Of a stretch of DNA of 64,000 nucleotides, positions 23,383 to 34,141 are shown piece after piece; the stretch's first letter is position 1; every line of letters begins with the position of its first letter. A program made the position numbers and the translations under genes. The stretch spans positions 10,457,001 to 10,521,000 of the forward strand of contig CM073325.1 in NCBI GenBank assembly GCA_037043015.1, given 5' to 3'. Below the pieces are notes generated by a model, which saw nothing but the letters and a program-made list of their open reading frames with translations, was not told where the DNA came from and made no database searches. This stretch comes from Bryum argenteum (taxonomy: Eukaryota > Streptophyta > Bryopsida > Bryales > Bryaceae).

Positions 23383-25855
23383 CTTAAATATGGCAGCAAT
23401 AGCCATGATCACACCAGGAACTAAAAAAACGCCCACCGTACCACCTAACGGTGCATTTAGTGACTCGTGCGTCCATTCCATAAAACTGCAGAAGTAATAG
23501 ACGATGAGTGGTAAGATCACAACCACTGCATCTGACACTGCCTTTCTCTCACCTATATACACATACGGACATTGTCCACAAGCACATCAGTTCATAAGAT
23601 CTGATTCAGAGACATTGGTTGCGTCTACATTATGAGCACTATATTTTCAATGTGTGAAAAAAATCCATACCGTCTCAAGGCACCACGCATGTCAGGTCGG
23701 GTTAACAAGCGTGACAAAAGAACACCAGCCATTTCCCTCGTCGGTCCTGGGTTTTCCAAATGAACAGTACAAATTTTGATCATTCTCTCGCACTAAAGGA
23801 GGGGGCTCGTCGTTGCTACTAAGCCCCGACATCCGCTCTTGAATCGCTAGAACGGTATCGACCGAGGCCAAGTCGAAAGGTATCAAGACCGAATGGAAAG
23901 CCATAGCAATAAGCAACATTTTGTTTCCCATTCACCCGTGCTCTCCTCCTTCAAGATGTCAACAACAATGACCGATTCACAAAGTCCGCACAATCGCTGC
24001 TCAGAACGCCGAATTCCAAAATCGCACCAAAGATATGATGCCTAGCCCTATGACAGAATTGAGATAATACTTTGGCTATCTATGTGAGCACTCCATTGGT
24101 CTACCTCCCAATGGCCGAGACAAGACTGATGCGAACATTTGATCATTTTGGACCGACCAAAATTGGTGCATCAACATTCAATCTATACGAAGCATACAAC
24201 AAAGATTCCAATCAAGTTGAATGAGTAGGGAGTCTATCATCTGCAGTGCGACCTATAATACCCTCTCTCGCGCTCAAGATCAAAATTCCTCGGACACGGA
24301 ACCACATTCAATCGATTTAAGAGAAAAAGTACCAAATATATCCCACCTCTTCTTCACATTGTTCAAGCAAACCAACTGCAAGCTCCAAATCCGCTGTCTG
24401 ATGTGGAAAAAATTTGACTTCAATTTATAACTACAAACGGTCATCAAAGTGTGAATCAAAGTACACAGTTTCTTCACCACCTGCAGCATTCACCATGTTC
24501 ACAAGGTTAGAATGTTCTCAAGGCTAAGCCAAAATAGTGCCTCTCCTGTTATGCAGTTTTTCAAGCCTCATACAAACATAGCACCGTTAGATCAAAGAAA
24601 AGTTCGAAAGGAGTCTTCGTCGTGACCGAGGAATCGTGAATCAAATAAGCCAACAATCTAGGTTTCAAAAGCAAGCATCAACACACCTGTAACTGTGACT
24701 TCTCCAACTTGTTGCCGTTCGCTTCGATAACAACTGCTCTTACAAGACCCATAAAAGGAGTGATTATGCCTTCCAATAGAGGCTCCAGCAGTTGACCCTG
24801 CTCTTGATACTTCTCAACCTGCGAACACGTAAGGGGTATGTGACACTTGTAAACGTTGATCTGGACCACATTCAAACTCCGTGCACAAATGTCTTCTTTA
24901 ACAAGGTTTGACTGGTTCCTCTAACAATGAAGATTGTATTCCACATCAAAAATTCCAGCAGGTTCGCGATTCGAACGCTATCTGATTACTCTCAACCAGC
25001 TAGCTGATACTTAAAGATTGCAGCGTGCAAGTAGATCCAATCCAAACCCTAAATCGCCAGAAACTCCCGATTCTGAGCCTAACACACTAATTTTGTTTTC
25101 ACCACATATAGACATGGATTGAACCGACCGATCCAATGAGATTTCATCCCTCATATTCGTAAAATGAGGTCAAGAGTGCATCCAATGATCGCGAGATTCT
25201 TTTGAATGACTGTTATTCTTTCACATATCCAGCTCTCATTCTATTCAATCAGCTGCAATGCTCCACCACTTCGGTGGAAGAAATGCATTTGATACAATTT
25301 TGCAATGCGTTCCAGCATTTTTGTCACAGACACTCATGAAAAACGCGATGATCCAGCTGATGTAATGTCATGGCGGTGAATGGGTCCAGATTAACATTAT
25401 TTCACTAATTAATCACTTGCATCTCCAACACTCGCATAGGGTTACTCAAACTCCAAATTCAAATTTCGCCAAGAACGTCCAAACAGAGCAGGATTGATCG
25501 ACGACGATATTGATCATAAACGATGGACTTTCCATTATTCGATTGGCAAAGAAAAAACCTCATTTGAAGCCAAGGATGGAGTTATGAGATTCAATCCGAG
25601 TGCGCTTACGACGCACTGTGCTTGCTTGAAAATGGCAGGATCCGCATCACCCTTGCCTTGCACAATGGTGGTCACCACAGACTCCAGCACTGCTGTATCC
25701 TGCGCGAAAGACCGGTGCAGGCCGAAACTGACAGCGTCCTCTTCATCTTCATGAAGCTCAGAAAGGCAAATTCTGCACACATTCATTTGAACTCTGCCAC
25801 TTCTGAAATGCCTCAAGTTTACACTCACATTGTTTTCAATTAGCTCAAAGTCCAT
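23383..25855 (-). pseudogene. TBCD: Decayed 5' part of tubulin-folding cofactor D (TBCD/TITAN1-like)
   Basis: TBCD is a large HEAT-repeat chaperone for tubulin heterodimers. Six minus-strand exon remnants match only its N-terminal third: ~25855-25610 (DTAVLESVVTTIVQGKGDAD, ending FKQAQCV), 24818-24687 (VEKYQEQGQLLEPLLEGIIT), 24480-24347 (KFFPHQTADLELAVGLLEQC), ~23960-23671 (EESTGEWETK, VLIPFDLASVDT, TREMAGVLLSRLLTRPDM) and 23485-23383 (FMEWTHES, AIAAIFK). Introns are kept with GT-AG borders. The frame is broken near 24420, near 23890 and near 23790, each needing a one- or two-base shift to restore the match. The remaining ~900 residues of a normal TBCD are absent from the window. Assignment rests on the KYQEQGQLLEP and LLSRLLTRPDM signatures. 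Confidence 0.8.
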
Positions 25856-26084
25856 ATGCTCCCACCAAGAACCTCGAGCTCCTTAACGCTTGCTAAAGCC
25901 TGAGAGTTCTTACAAACCCTAAAGCTTCAAAGTCCCCGACTCAACGCTCTAGTGCAGGCGTCAAACCACTGGGATTTGCACCAAAGAATGCAGGATCGAA
26001 AGACAACGGAAAATATCGTAGGCGACCTCAAACTGATGAACAAGTATTTATGCACCGACAGAATGTACCGACATGATGGACCAA

Positions 26085-26450
26085 CAAGATTCCCCTGCTC
26101 TTCTTTTCTCTTCTTTGAGTTCGTTCTAATTTTTCCTTCTCTTTCCATTTCTTTCCCTATCTTTCCATTCCTATCTTTCTCTCTCCATGCCTTTTCTTCT
26201 CTTTCCACAGTTATTCTTATCTTTCCAGCTTTTTCTTTACCTCCCATTAATTTCTTTATTTTCCATTACCTTTCCTTGACATTCTTTACCCTTCCTTGAC
26301 ATTCTCTATCTTTCCGTGACTTTCTTTGTCTTTCCGTATAGTTCCTCATCTTTCCTTATCTTTACTTATATTTCCTCACTTTCCATATCTTTCCTTGTCA
26401 TTCCCTTATCTCTCTTTATCTTTTCTCATGTTTCCTTCTCTGTTGAAGAG
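26085..26450 (+). repeat. Pyrimidine-rich degenerate minisatellite
   Basis: About 365 bp are almost purine-free on the plus strand, built from variants of CTTTCCNTAT / CTTTCCTTGACATT. This is a decayed ~10-20 bp tandem repeat. It spans a short open frame that I consider artefactual. Confidence 0.8.
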
Positions 26451-27127
26451 TGAAATCCGACGATCCTCCGGGCTTTTGATCGAGCTACTCTTAAGTTAAC
26501 CAAACAACTTGTCACAAATATTGAAATGACGATGCTACGAATCATCATCCTATCTCTTGCATCGATACGACTGAATCTAGACAAAAACATGAACTTCGAA
26601 CAAATTCAGTACAAGAAAAATCCGTTCAAGAAAAAACTATAAAAACTTGAGAAGTAAGAAGCGTTTAAGAAGTCAAAACACATTATGAAGGTTGTGATTG
26701 ACAATGAAGATGCTATTTACCGAAGAGAGGCAAAGGAGATAATATCTGGTAGAGCCTCACTGTATTCGATTCAACCACTTCTTCCTTTGCACCAATACGA
26801 TTGCAGTAGACTAAAACTTGGAACAAAAACAGAACATGAAATTTTATTAGAGGAAAATGGCAGCAGCAGAGTTAGTGAACAAAATAGAATATGGTTACTT
26901 TGTATTCCGGAGAGAACCCTCTAAGGATACATCGAAGGCGAAGATACGCGCAAAGCCACAGTACATTGCATTAGCATTGTCTTTCAAATGAAAAGATTAT
27001 AAGCATGCCTTTCATTTAGAAGTTTAGAAGCAAGGCGCAGCTCCCAAGGAGCGTCTTGAAGCACCTTCTCCGGAGGCTAAATTTTCATTCTACGACATAA
27101 TCAAAAAGTTTTATATATATATATATA
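26451..27127. other. Intergenic region, nothing recognised
   Basis: AT-rich sequence with only short, unrecognised frames. Confidence 0.4.
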
Positions 27128-27330
27128 CTCCCTCCGTCTCATCCCATTGTCTCGGAATAACACCATGGTTTGCTAAGAATAGTTCATTTTTCTCATGGTC
27201 TACATGACTCATTGATATAGTAGGATATGCTTTGGATGGATTAGAATACTCATGAATAAAATCAAATCTTGGTATTATTGTTAAACGGATGTTTGATTCA
27301 AATTATGGTGTTTTTATGAGAAGGAGGGAG
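27128..27330. mobile_element. Stowaway-like MITE, ~203 bp
   Basis: The left end is CTCCCTCCGTCTCATCCCAT and the right end is GAGAAGGAGGGAG, flanked by TA on both sides (27126-27127 and 27331-27332). 'ACACCATGG/ATGGTGTT'-type internal complementarity extends the arms. It is the same family by termini as the elements at 11.3-12.0 kb. Confidence 0.8.
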
Positions 27331-27332
27331 TA

Positions 27333-28740
27333 TGTATCATCAAATTTGTTCAAATTTGTTATTAACATATGAAGAGAAAGTATTTAATCTATGACTATCC
27401 AACTAAGCCAAAATGGTTCTTTGCCATAATGGGCACCTTGGTCAAGTTTCAATAATTTGAGTCATGTTTGGTTATACATGCAAAGTCTACGGGGTAACAG
27501 CTGCAAATTGAAATACCAATCTCAAATTCAAATACAAAGTTTCAATAATATTTTATTTACAATTTAGTTTTCGGGCCCACATAGCCAAAGAAGAACCTTA
27601 CGTTATTAACCTCTTCTTAGATTTTTCTTTAGATGAGTAATTCATAACCGTATTCATACTTGAATTTCTAAGTAATTTAAGCTGAAAGTTTTATGACAAG
27701 GACACCATTCAAAATCTGCAAGAGAAAGATTCGAAGTTTACATGACTTTTAATATTTGATCTTTAAGAATTTGTTAAAATCTAGGTGATGTAAGAATTTT
27801 TTGACAAAATCTTCCTAAAATTCACAAACATAAGAGAGGTTACTAAATAACATAAGGATTGCATCTTTTCTTACATTGAATATGATTCACACAGTGCACG
27901 GTCTACCATATTGTTTTTATGTATCTTTTTCTAAAAGACAACTTGCTTGAAAATTTAAAAAGTGTAAGAAGTCTCGGAATATCTACATGATAATTAGCTA
28001 AGTTATTTTCATGAAACAAGTAAGAGCAAAATGTTTGGGGTGTCTATCATCAAAACCTTTATGATACTTGTTTTTAAATTTTTAAATGTAGATATTTAAT
28101 AAGGGTCCCTAAGGGATAATAAGAAAATACTTTGGAAACCATAGAGATGTCCTCCTTTCCAGCCAAAATTCTTTTTGTAGGATTGTCATCAAAAAGGAGC
28201 ATCAGAAAGTATTCATTCCATAAGTTTGAAGAGTTTAAAAGGGATTTATTTGGACTTAAGTCACTCCTCCTTTGCTTACTTTCTACAACATGAAGATAGA
28301 TGAGACCGTTTGTGAATGTTTCAAATCTTCTATATCGCTCTCAAGTAGAGAGGATAATTTTTACTAAAACACTCTCGTTGCATCTAAGTTGGAGGAGAAC
28401 TCCGAGAATCAGCCAAACTATGTTTGAAAAGTAATTTTGAACGATACAAAACACTAACACATTCCTTTGCTTTCTTGAAGGTAATTATGTTTGTCTTCCT
28501 CAAGTAATCGTCAGAGACTATACATAAATACATGATGCTAGCTTACCTTTGAACATCTTCTATAGAATAGAATTCATACAAGCTAAAGAATACCAAATTC
28601 TTGTGCTTATAACTTCTCATCTTTGTTTTTAAGAAGTGCTAGTAAGATTGAACCAAACAAGAGAGGTGTCAATTGAACAATATCTTAGGATCTATCTAAT
28701 TATTCAATTTGTAATTTGATTGTTGTTCAAATTCCTACAA
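27333..28740. other. AT-rich intergenic region, possible Copia relic
   Basis: No intact frame is present. The minus strand around 28500-28400 reads weakly like a Copia integrase core (VSDDYLRKTN..TFKKAKE, compare the common FIDDYSRKTW pattern), full of stops. I rate the Copia reading as weak. Confidence 0.3.
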
Positions 28741-29089
28741 AAAAATCTGCTTTTAACGACACCTCATGCACCTAGATTCAACCGGCTATGTCCAAGATCA
28801 TAAGTCCACTCGCAAAAAAAAACAAAAGAACTACATGTCTTAATTAATAAACTAGTATGGCTCCGGCGTTGCCACGGATATATTGTATATATAATTAGGT
28901 TAATTTTGTAATTTTTGGTGATTGTACCCGTCAACCTCTTTTGCAATCCGATTCTTTTGGAAAACTTTACAAAAAACCCGCTTCCCAATGACACCTCATG
29001 TTGCCCGATCCAACTGGCCGTTCCCAATATCATAATATCACTCGCAAAACAAAACAAAACATAACAAACTAACGGCCTTAAATAATAGA
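28741..29089 (-). mobile_element. Helitron-like non-autonomous element(s)
   Basis: On the minus strand the segment 29089-28852 begins TCTATTATTTAAGGCC and ends in a short GC-rich stem followed by CCATACTAGT, which fits a Helitron (5' TC, 3' hairpin then CTAG, inserted between A and T). Abutting it at 28850-28741 is the 5' portion of a second copy with the same body (ACACCTCATG, TCGCAAAA). Related copies occur at 56.5-57.1 kb. No coding capacity. Confidence 0.55.
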
Positions 29090-29628
29090 TTGTTGATTCT
29101 TGTATGCCTCTTTGCTATTGTGACAACTTCAATGAGACATTTGAATAAAGGAGGAGTAAGAAGCACCCTTACATATAGTTCGCTTTCAATACTTTTTGTC
29201 CATTCATGCTAAACGTCAAAGAAGGTTATGAGTTTTTACTTGAAAACCTTAAATGAATGATACTTGCTACTTGTCAACACAAATTGAATTATGACGGGGA
29301 CACCTTCTATGCGTGACTAGAGGACAAAAAAACACCCCCCACGATCCAGTGCCTTGGAGAGAGGAACGAGCTCCCATATGAACTCAATACCATCATTGAG
29401 TCGGTAATCATTCATTTTATTTAGAGAAATAGATAGCAACAAACATCATTAATCAGTAAAGCAAATCGGGTTTGAGCAGAACTCCTCTCAACTGGTGCAA
29501 GACTCGGATTGGCTCGCAATTTCGTGCTTGAGCTTGTTTGAGTGAGTGCAAGAATATCAATATTTTCAAGGCTTCTTCCTGAACCAAGGCGCTTCTTTGT
29601 TCAGATCGTGTAAACTACTAGCAAGGGT

Positions 29629-29815
29629 GAGGGCTTGACCGTAAATTATTATATTAGGATGTGGTATGCCTATTACAACAAAAAGAATTTAAGTAAAAGT
29701 GACTAATATCATGATTTCTTCTGATGTCACTAGAAGCACAACTAAAACTGACACTTTGTCACATTACGGCGAAGTCATTACGGGCGTCACCTTGAGTACC
29801 ATTTTCTACTAGTGT
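29629..29815. mobile_element. Truncated CACTA-like MITE
   Basis: This is similar to the complete copy at 30987-31287: it shares GAGGGCTTGACCGTAA, AAGTAAAAGTGAC.AATATCAT and the right end CATTTTCTACTAGTG. The left TIR is missing. Confidence 0.65.
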
Positions 29816-30986
29816 GATCACCTCAAGGCTCACACTTCCTACCAGACTTGGTAATTCAGCACCTTAGGATTGGGAAGACCTTTTCAAGAGGACTTGGATG
29901 GCATCCGCTTCCCACACGAACTACGAAAGGTTTGTAAGCTTTTCTAATTCATCTTGTGTAATCTCGTGTACAATTGTTTTCCAGTAGCAAAACCCATATA
30001 TCACACTTTGCTTTTCAGTCCAGTGCACTTATTTCGAAGACATAGATCATTTCTTTCGTTCCACCGTGGTTGATTTTTCTCATTTTTTGTCCCCAAAGTG
30101 AAATTTTGTTCAAAACGAGGCTTAGCTGAAACAAGACACAATTTTCGGTTAGGAATTGCAATCATGTCAATGTGTGAGCAACCCCCTTTAGCAGCAGCAA
30201 TCTTCTTCCACGAAACATTGATTGGCTTGATTGGCTTGTACATCTGCTTTTTGGGTTTCTCTTAAAAATGGAGCCGAAGCCGAATCGAGAGTCGATCGTC
30301 GACGAAAGTGCCATGGGAAACAATCTGTAGATAACGAACATGGATGGGACCTCAAATGTTGGAAGCGGTGATGGATAGGAACAAATTGCAGAAACCCTAA
30401 CAATCTCCAACCCTAACTTCATGCTTCTACAACATGGAAATTGCAGGTGCTTTCTTTGTTTTTACTTCTTCACAAGATGGCGATCAAGCCAATCGATCTT
30501 GTGAATTAATATATATGTTCCTATCGATTGATCAATGTTGTGATACTTGAATGATACCTTGGACCTTGTAACAACTGGTGTCAGATTATTCAAATGATTG
30601 TAGTGCTTCGTCTCTTGCCACAAGATTTGTTCTGCTCCGCCGGCAGCATTTGGAGAAGATCCAATACTTGTGTAGGGCACCATTGGTCGCACATGTTGAG
30701 ACAGTAGTGATGAGCAGCATCCAAGAAGCAATCTCCCAACCTCATGATCAAGTTGTTCTACATATTCCTCTTACTTCTAATTCCATCGGAAGAATTAGAT
30801 TGTTTAGAAGTTCCACTTGACACTCCTAATTACTACAAACTTTCACTCAAGATAATGTGCACCATATCCACTGTCTTCTTTCGGAATCCAAGAAAGAGCA
30901 TTGACTTGGTGACTTTGAACGGACTACCACTTTTTTTATGGCAAACAATCTTGGAGAAAGGCCTCTTTGTGCATAGGAGCTCTAAG

Positions 30987-31287
30987 CACTAGTAAAAAAT
31001 GGTATTAAAAGTGACGGCCGTGAGGGCTTGACCGTAATGACACATAGTGTGTATTTTAATTGTGCTTCTAATGACATCGCAATAAAGTATTATATTTGTC
31101 ACTTTTCCTTAATGTTTTACTAGTCTTTAGGGTGTGTTATGCTTGTCACAACAAAAAAAATCTAAGTAAAAGTGACAAATATCATAATTTATTTTGAAGT
31201 TATTAAAAACACATTCAAAACTGACACTTTGTGCCATAACGGTCAAGTCATTACGGTTGCCACTTTTAGTGTCATTTTCTACTAGTG
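30987..31287. mobile_element. CACTA-like MITE with 3-bp target duplication
   Basis: The left end is CACTAGTAAAAAATGGTATT and the right end is the inverted TAGTGTCATTTTCTACTAGTG (in part), each next to AAG (30984-30986 and 31288-31290). CACTA termini and a 3-bp duplication are the CACTA (CMC/EnSpm) signature. Length is about 301 bp, non-coding. Confidence 0.85.
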
Positions 31288-31290
31288 AAG

Positions 31291-33498
31291 CTCGAGTACA
31301 ACAAGTTGCTCAACTTTGTGATCAAGTGATTACCCTCAGTGAAAATACTACCGAAGAGCAATATACAACTAATCACAACATGGATATAGATTTGAACGCA
31401 ACTCAAGATGTATTACAAAATAGTCGCATCATTCGAGTTGATGTGAACCGAGATTTCCCTACAAGGTAACAACTTTGGGGTTTGTTTCACGATCTTTCTC
31501 CACATATCAACTTGCTTGGCGTAAACATGAGTGGAGAAGATGTGGTATATACCTAATTCAATGTATAATTTTGACCTAATTTTGCCTCACTACAAACCTT
31601 CGAGAATTACTAGAGAAGGTGTGGCTCATTGTCAATATACATATGGCAGATTTGGATGTTTTTTGTGCTTTACAATGTCCCAAGATTTTATTGAACTTTG
31701 TAATTGGTTAATTCAAAGATTTCATTTTATCTTACGTTCTAATTTAAGGGAAAGTAAGCCTAGCAAGAAATAACATTTCTTGACTTTTTGAAATGTTATG
31801 CTAGTTACCCTTCGACTTGCTTTATGCTAGTTGAGGCACCTCCAAATATATGATTCTTTCGTGTGTTTCAAATGTATGATTATTTCAATATTTGTTGTCT
31901 TTGTTTTGATTTCGACGTTTAAGATGAAGGTTAGTCCCTCAACTATATATTCTTTGTTTCTTGAATTGTGTATGCATGCGTTGATTTTTGCAATCATAAA
32001 ATGCTTATAAATCTTTGCATCTTTTAAATTGCAAAGTTTCATGTTACGTAATAAACGTAGAGATTGATTACTGAACTTAGACCTCTAATCACAACAGTAG
32101 TTTGTAAACAATTTTCTTTGAGCTCAACTTTTGTAGTTTGAATCACTGAAAACCTCAAGGTAGTAAACAAGATTGAGCTATGTATCTTTTTATACTGAAA
32201 CTAGTAAGGTCCCCGTCGTCCCGTCGGGAAAGCTTTTTATACGGTACTTTAAAAAAAGTATCTTGTGTCTACCATTTGCTCAAACAGAATTATGTTTAAT
32301 ACTTTTATATATGTTCCTGTTTTTCTTTTCTTTTTTCTTTGTTTTTCTTTAATAAATTTTTTGATACACAATCCAAAAAACATAAAAGAAGGTAGGTAGG
32401 TAGGTTGGTAAGTTTGTAAGTTGGTAGGTCTGTATGTTGGTAGGTTGGTATGTTGTTGGGTAGGAAGAATCGCCGTACAATATTTTATTAAAGAAGTAGA
32501 TACATAAATTGCCTAACCTCATCCTAAAATCACACTAGTAAATAGAGAATACATGAAAAATGTTTCTTTAATTCAAACATGCTCACGCCGTTATATGATT
32601 TTCTACTTACTCTATGTAGTCTTGAGTTTTTGTGTTCCTCTGCCAATTGTAAGTCTCACAAAAGAGTTTGTATTCTTAGAGCATTCTAAGATGATTTAGT
32701 AAATGGTAGGTAGTTGTATTGAGCAATGCTTTCTCAAGACAAGTTGTGTTTTGAGTTAGTATGAAAGATAATAGAAACTCCGGTTCCTTTCTAAGGGGCC
32801 GGTGTGAATGAAGTGTCCGTTCAATTTTTTTTAGTATGAAACTGTAATGATTGCTCAAAGACAACTTGCTAATATTTTTCTTTGAATACCCGTTTTCTTA
32901 GAATGCTTAGCTCTTCAAATCCTTGTGTTGAAGAAATTCAATTTTTTTATTTTTATTTTTTATTTTTTTCTTTTGGGTAAGTCCTCTCATATTAGTACTC
33001 CATGAGGTACTCCTACGATGCAATTTTTGAGATCATCTCTTGAAAAAACAAAAAACTATTTGTCATTGGACTTCGGCCTTTTGGGGAAAAGGTGAAGCTT
33101 TGTATCACCTTGGGCCTTTGAGGGTTAGGACATTCCCATCAGGGTGATTGGACAAATATGAGTTAAAGAGGTATAGGGCATGTTCCTTTTTCAACGAAAT
33201 GGCTCTTTAACACACCCTCCTTGTAGTCCGCCACATTTGGTAGCCACCTCTAGGTCCCAAAACGATGCCACAAATCTAACCCTCCACTCAACTTCCACTC
33301 AAACGTATTGTCTATTTAAGTTAGTTTAATTTTGGGAGATTTAGTCCCCCTTTTGGGAAAAGCTTTTGCACAACCAATTGAGCTTCTGGACTTCAAGGAC
33401 TCTCAATTATTTGTCATGGTGTGGTCGACGGCAAATAATAGCAAGGAACTTTTGGTAGGATGTTGTGGAAGGGTGTGAGTGGCCCGTTTGGAATGCCC
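31291..33498. other. AT-rich intergenic region
   Basis: This holds poly-T tracts, a GGTAGGTTGGTA-type minisatellite at 32391-32465, and near 32200 a GC-rich CTAGTAAGGTCCCCGTCGTC motif resembling a Helitron terminus. No gene is recognised. Confidence 0.5.
32761..32830 (-). mobile_element. SINE 3' fragment, inverted
   Basis: The segment reads GAAACTCCGGTTCCTTTCTA through GGTGTGAATGAAGTGTCCGTT, the reverse complement of the 3' end of the SINE family seen complete at 43.3, 44.9 and 50.0 kb. The 5' tRNA-related part is missing. Confidence 0.8.
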
Positions 33499-33856
33499 TT
33501 AACCCTTAAAGGTCCTTCTACTCCTAAATGGGCAGCCCGAAATTGGATCTTAGCATCTTTTGGACTTGGGCAACATGAATAGTGCACTTTTTGAACTTGG
33601 GTAGCATAAATGAACCAATCAATGATGAGTTTGCAATCTCCCACAAGGTTTTGTGCAATCCCAACCTACCTACCACAATCCTTTCAAAGCACAAATCACT
33701 CATACAAATTGCAATTTGAATTGTAGGATTTCACTTTGTAGATGCATCACAAAAAGGTGACCATAATGATGTAAAAAAATAAGTGAAAATTTGAGAATGA
33801 AAAAAGCTACTGTTGGAATACAACCCGAGGGGCTGACAGGCGCCTTTAAGGGTTAA
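33499..33856. mobile_element. TTAA-flanked MITE, type 1, copy A
   Basis: A perfect 12-bp inverted end, TTAACCCTTAAA ... TTTAAGGGTTAA, bounds 358 bp. The body is clearly similar to 48141-48510 (for example GCATCTTTTGGACTTGGGCA and CCAATCAATGATGAG). Non-coding. Confidence 0.85.
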
Positions 33857-34059
33857 TAGCTTCACTTCCAAAAAATTTCTTAAGTTGGTTATTCAACACT
33901 GTAATTGGTTATAAGTGGGACCCTTTCTTTTTGTATTAAACATGTTGTTGTGCCATTTTTATTTCCTTCGTAAAATCATAATATTTAAAGATATATTGTG
34001 ATTTTAAAATATTATGATTTTATTCTCTTGATAATGATGGATTGCCAAACAAGTGGTCA

Positions 34060-34141
34060 TTAACCCTTAAATGTTAAGCCCCTCTGAAAATACACTGGAA
34101 ACCAAGCCCGAGGGGCATGCTTTGACGTTTAAGGGTTAATG
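34060..34141. mobile_element. TTAA-flanked MITE, type 1, 82-bp deletion derivative
   Basis: The ends TTAACCCTTAAA and TTTAAGGGTTAA are the same as the 358-bp and 370-bp copies, together with the subterminal CCCGAGGGGC. The middle is deleted. Confidence 0.8.

Noticed and set aside
26685..26924. 79-codon plus-strand ORF
   Set aside because: No recognised motif and no context; too short to support.
28380..28640. Possible Copia integrase remnant on the minus strand
   Set aside because: Only a weak DDY-RK-like string among stops; not enough for a feature call.
30744..30992. Frame reading RNPRKSIDLVTLNGLPLFLW, faintly like bacterial nucleotidyltransferase domains
   Set aside because: The match is short, the frame has no wider domain and is interrupted by the CACTA MITE; likely coincidence.
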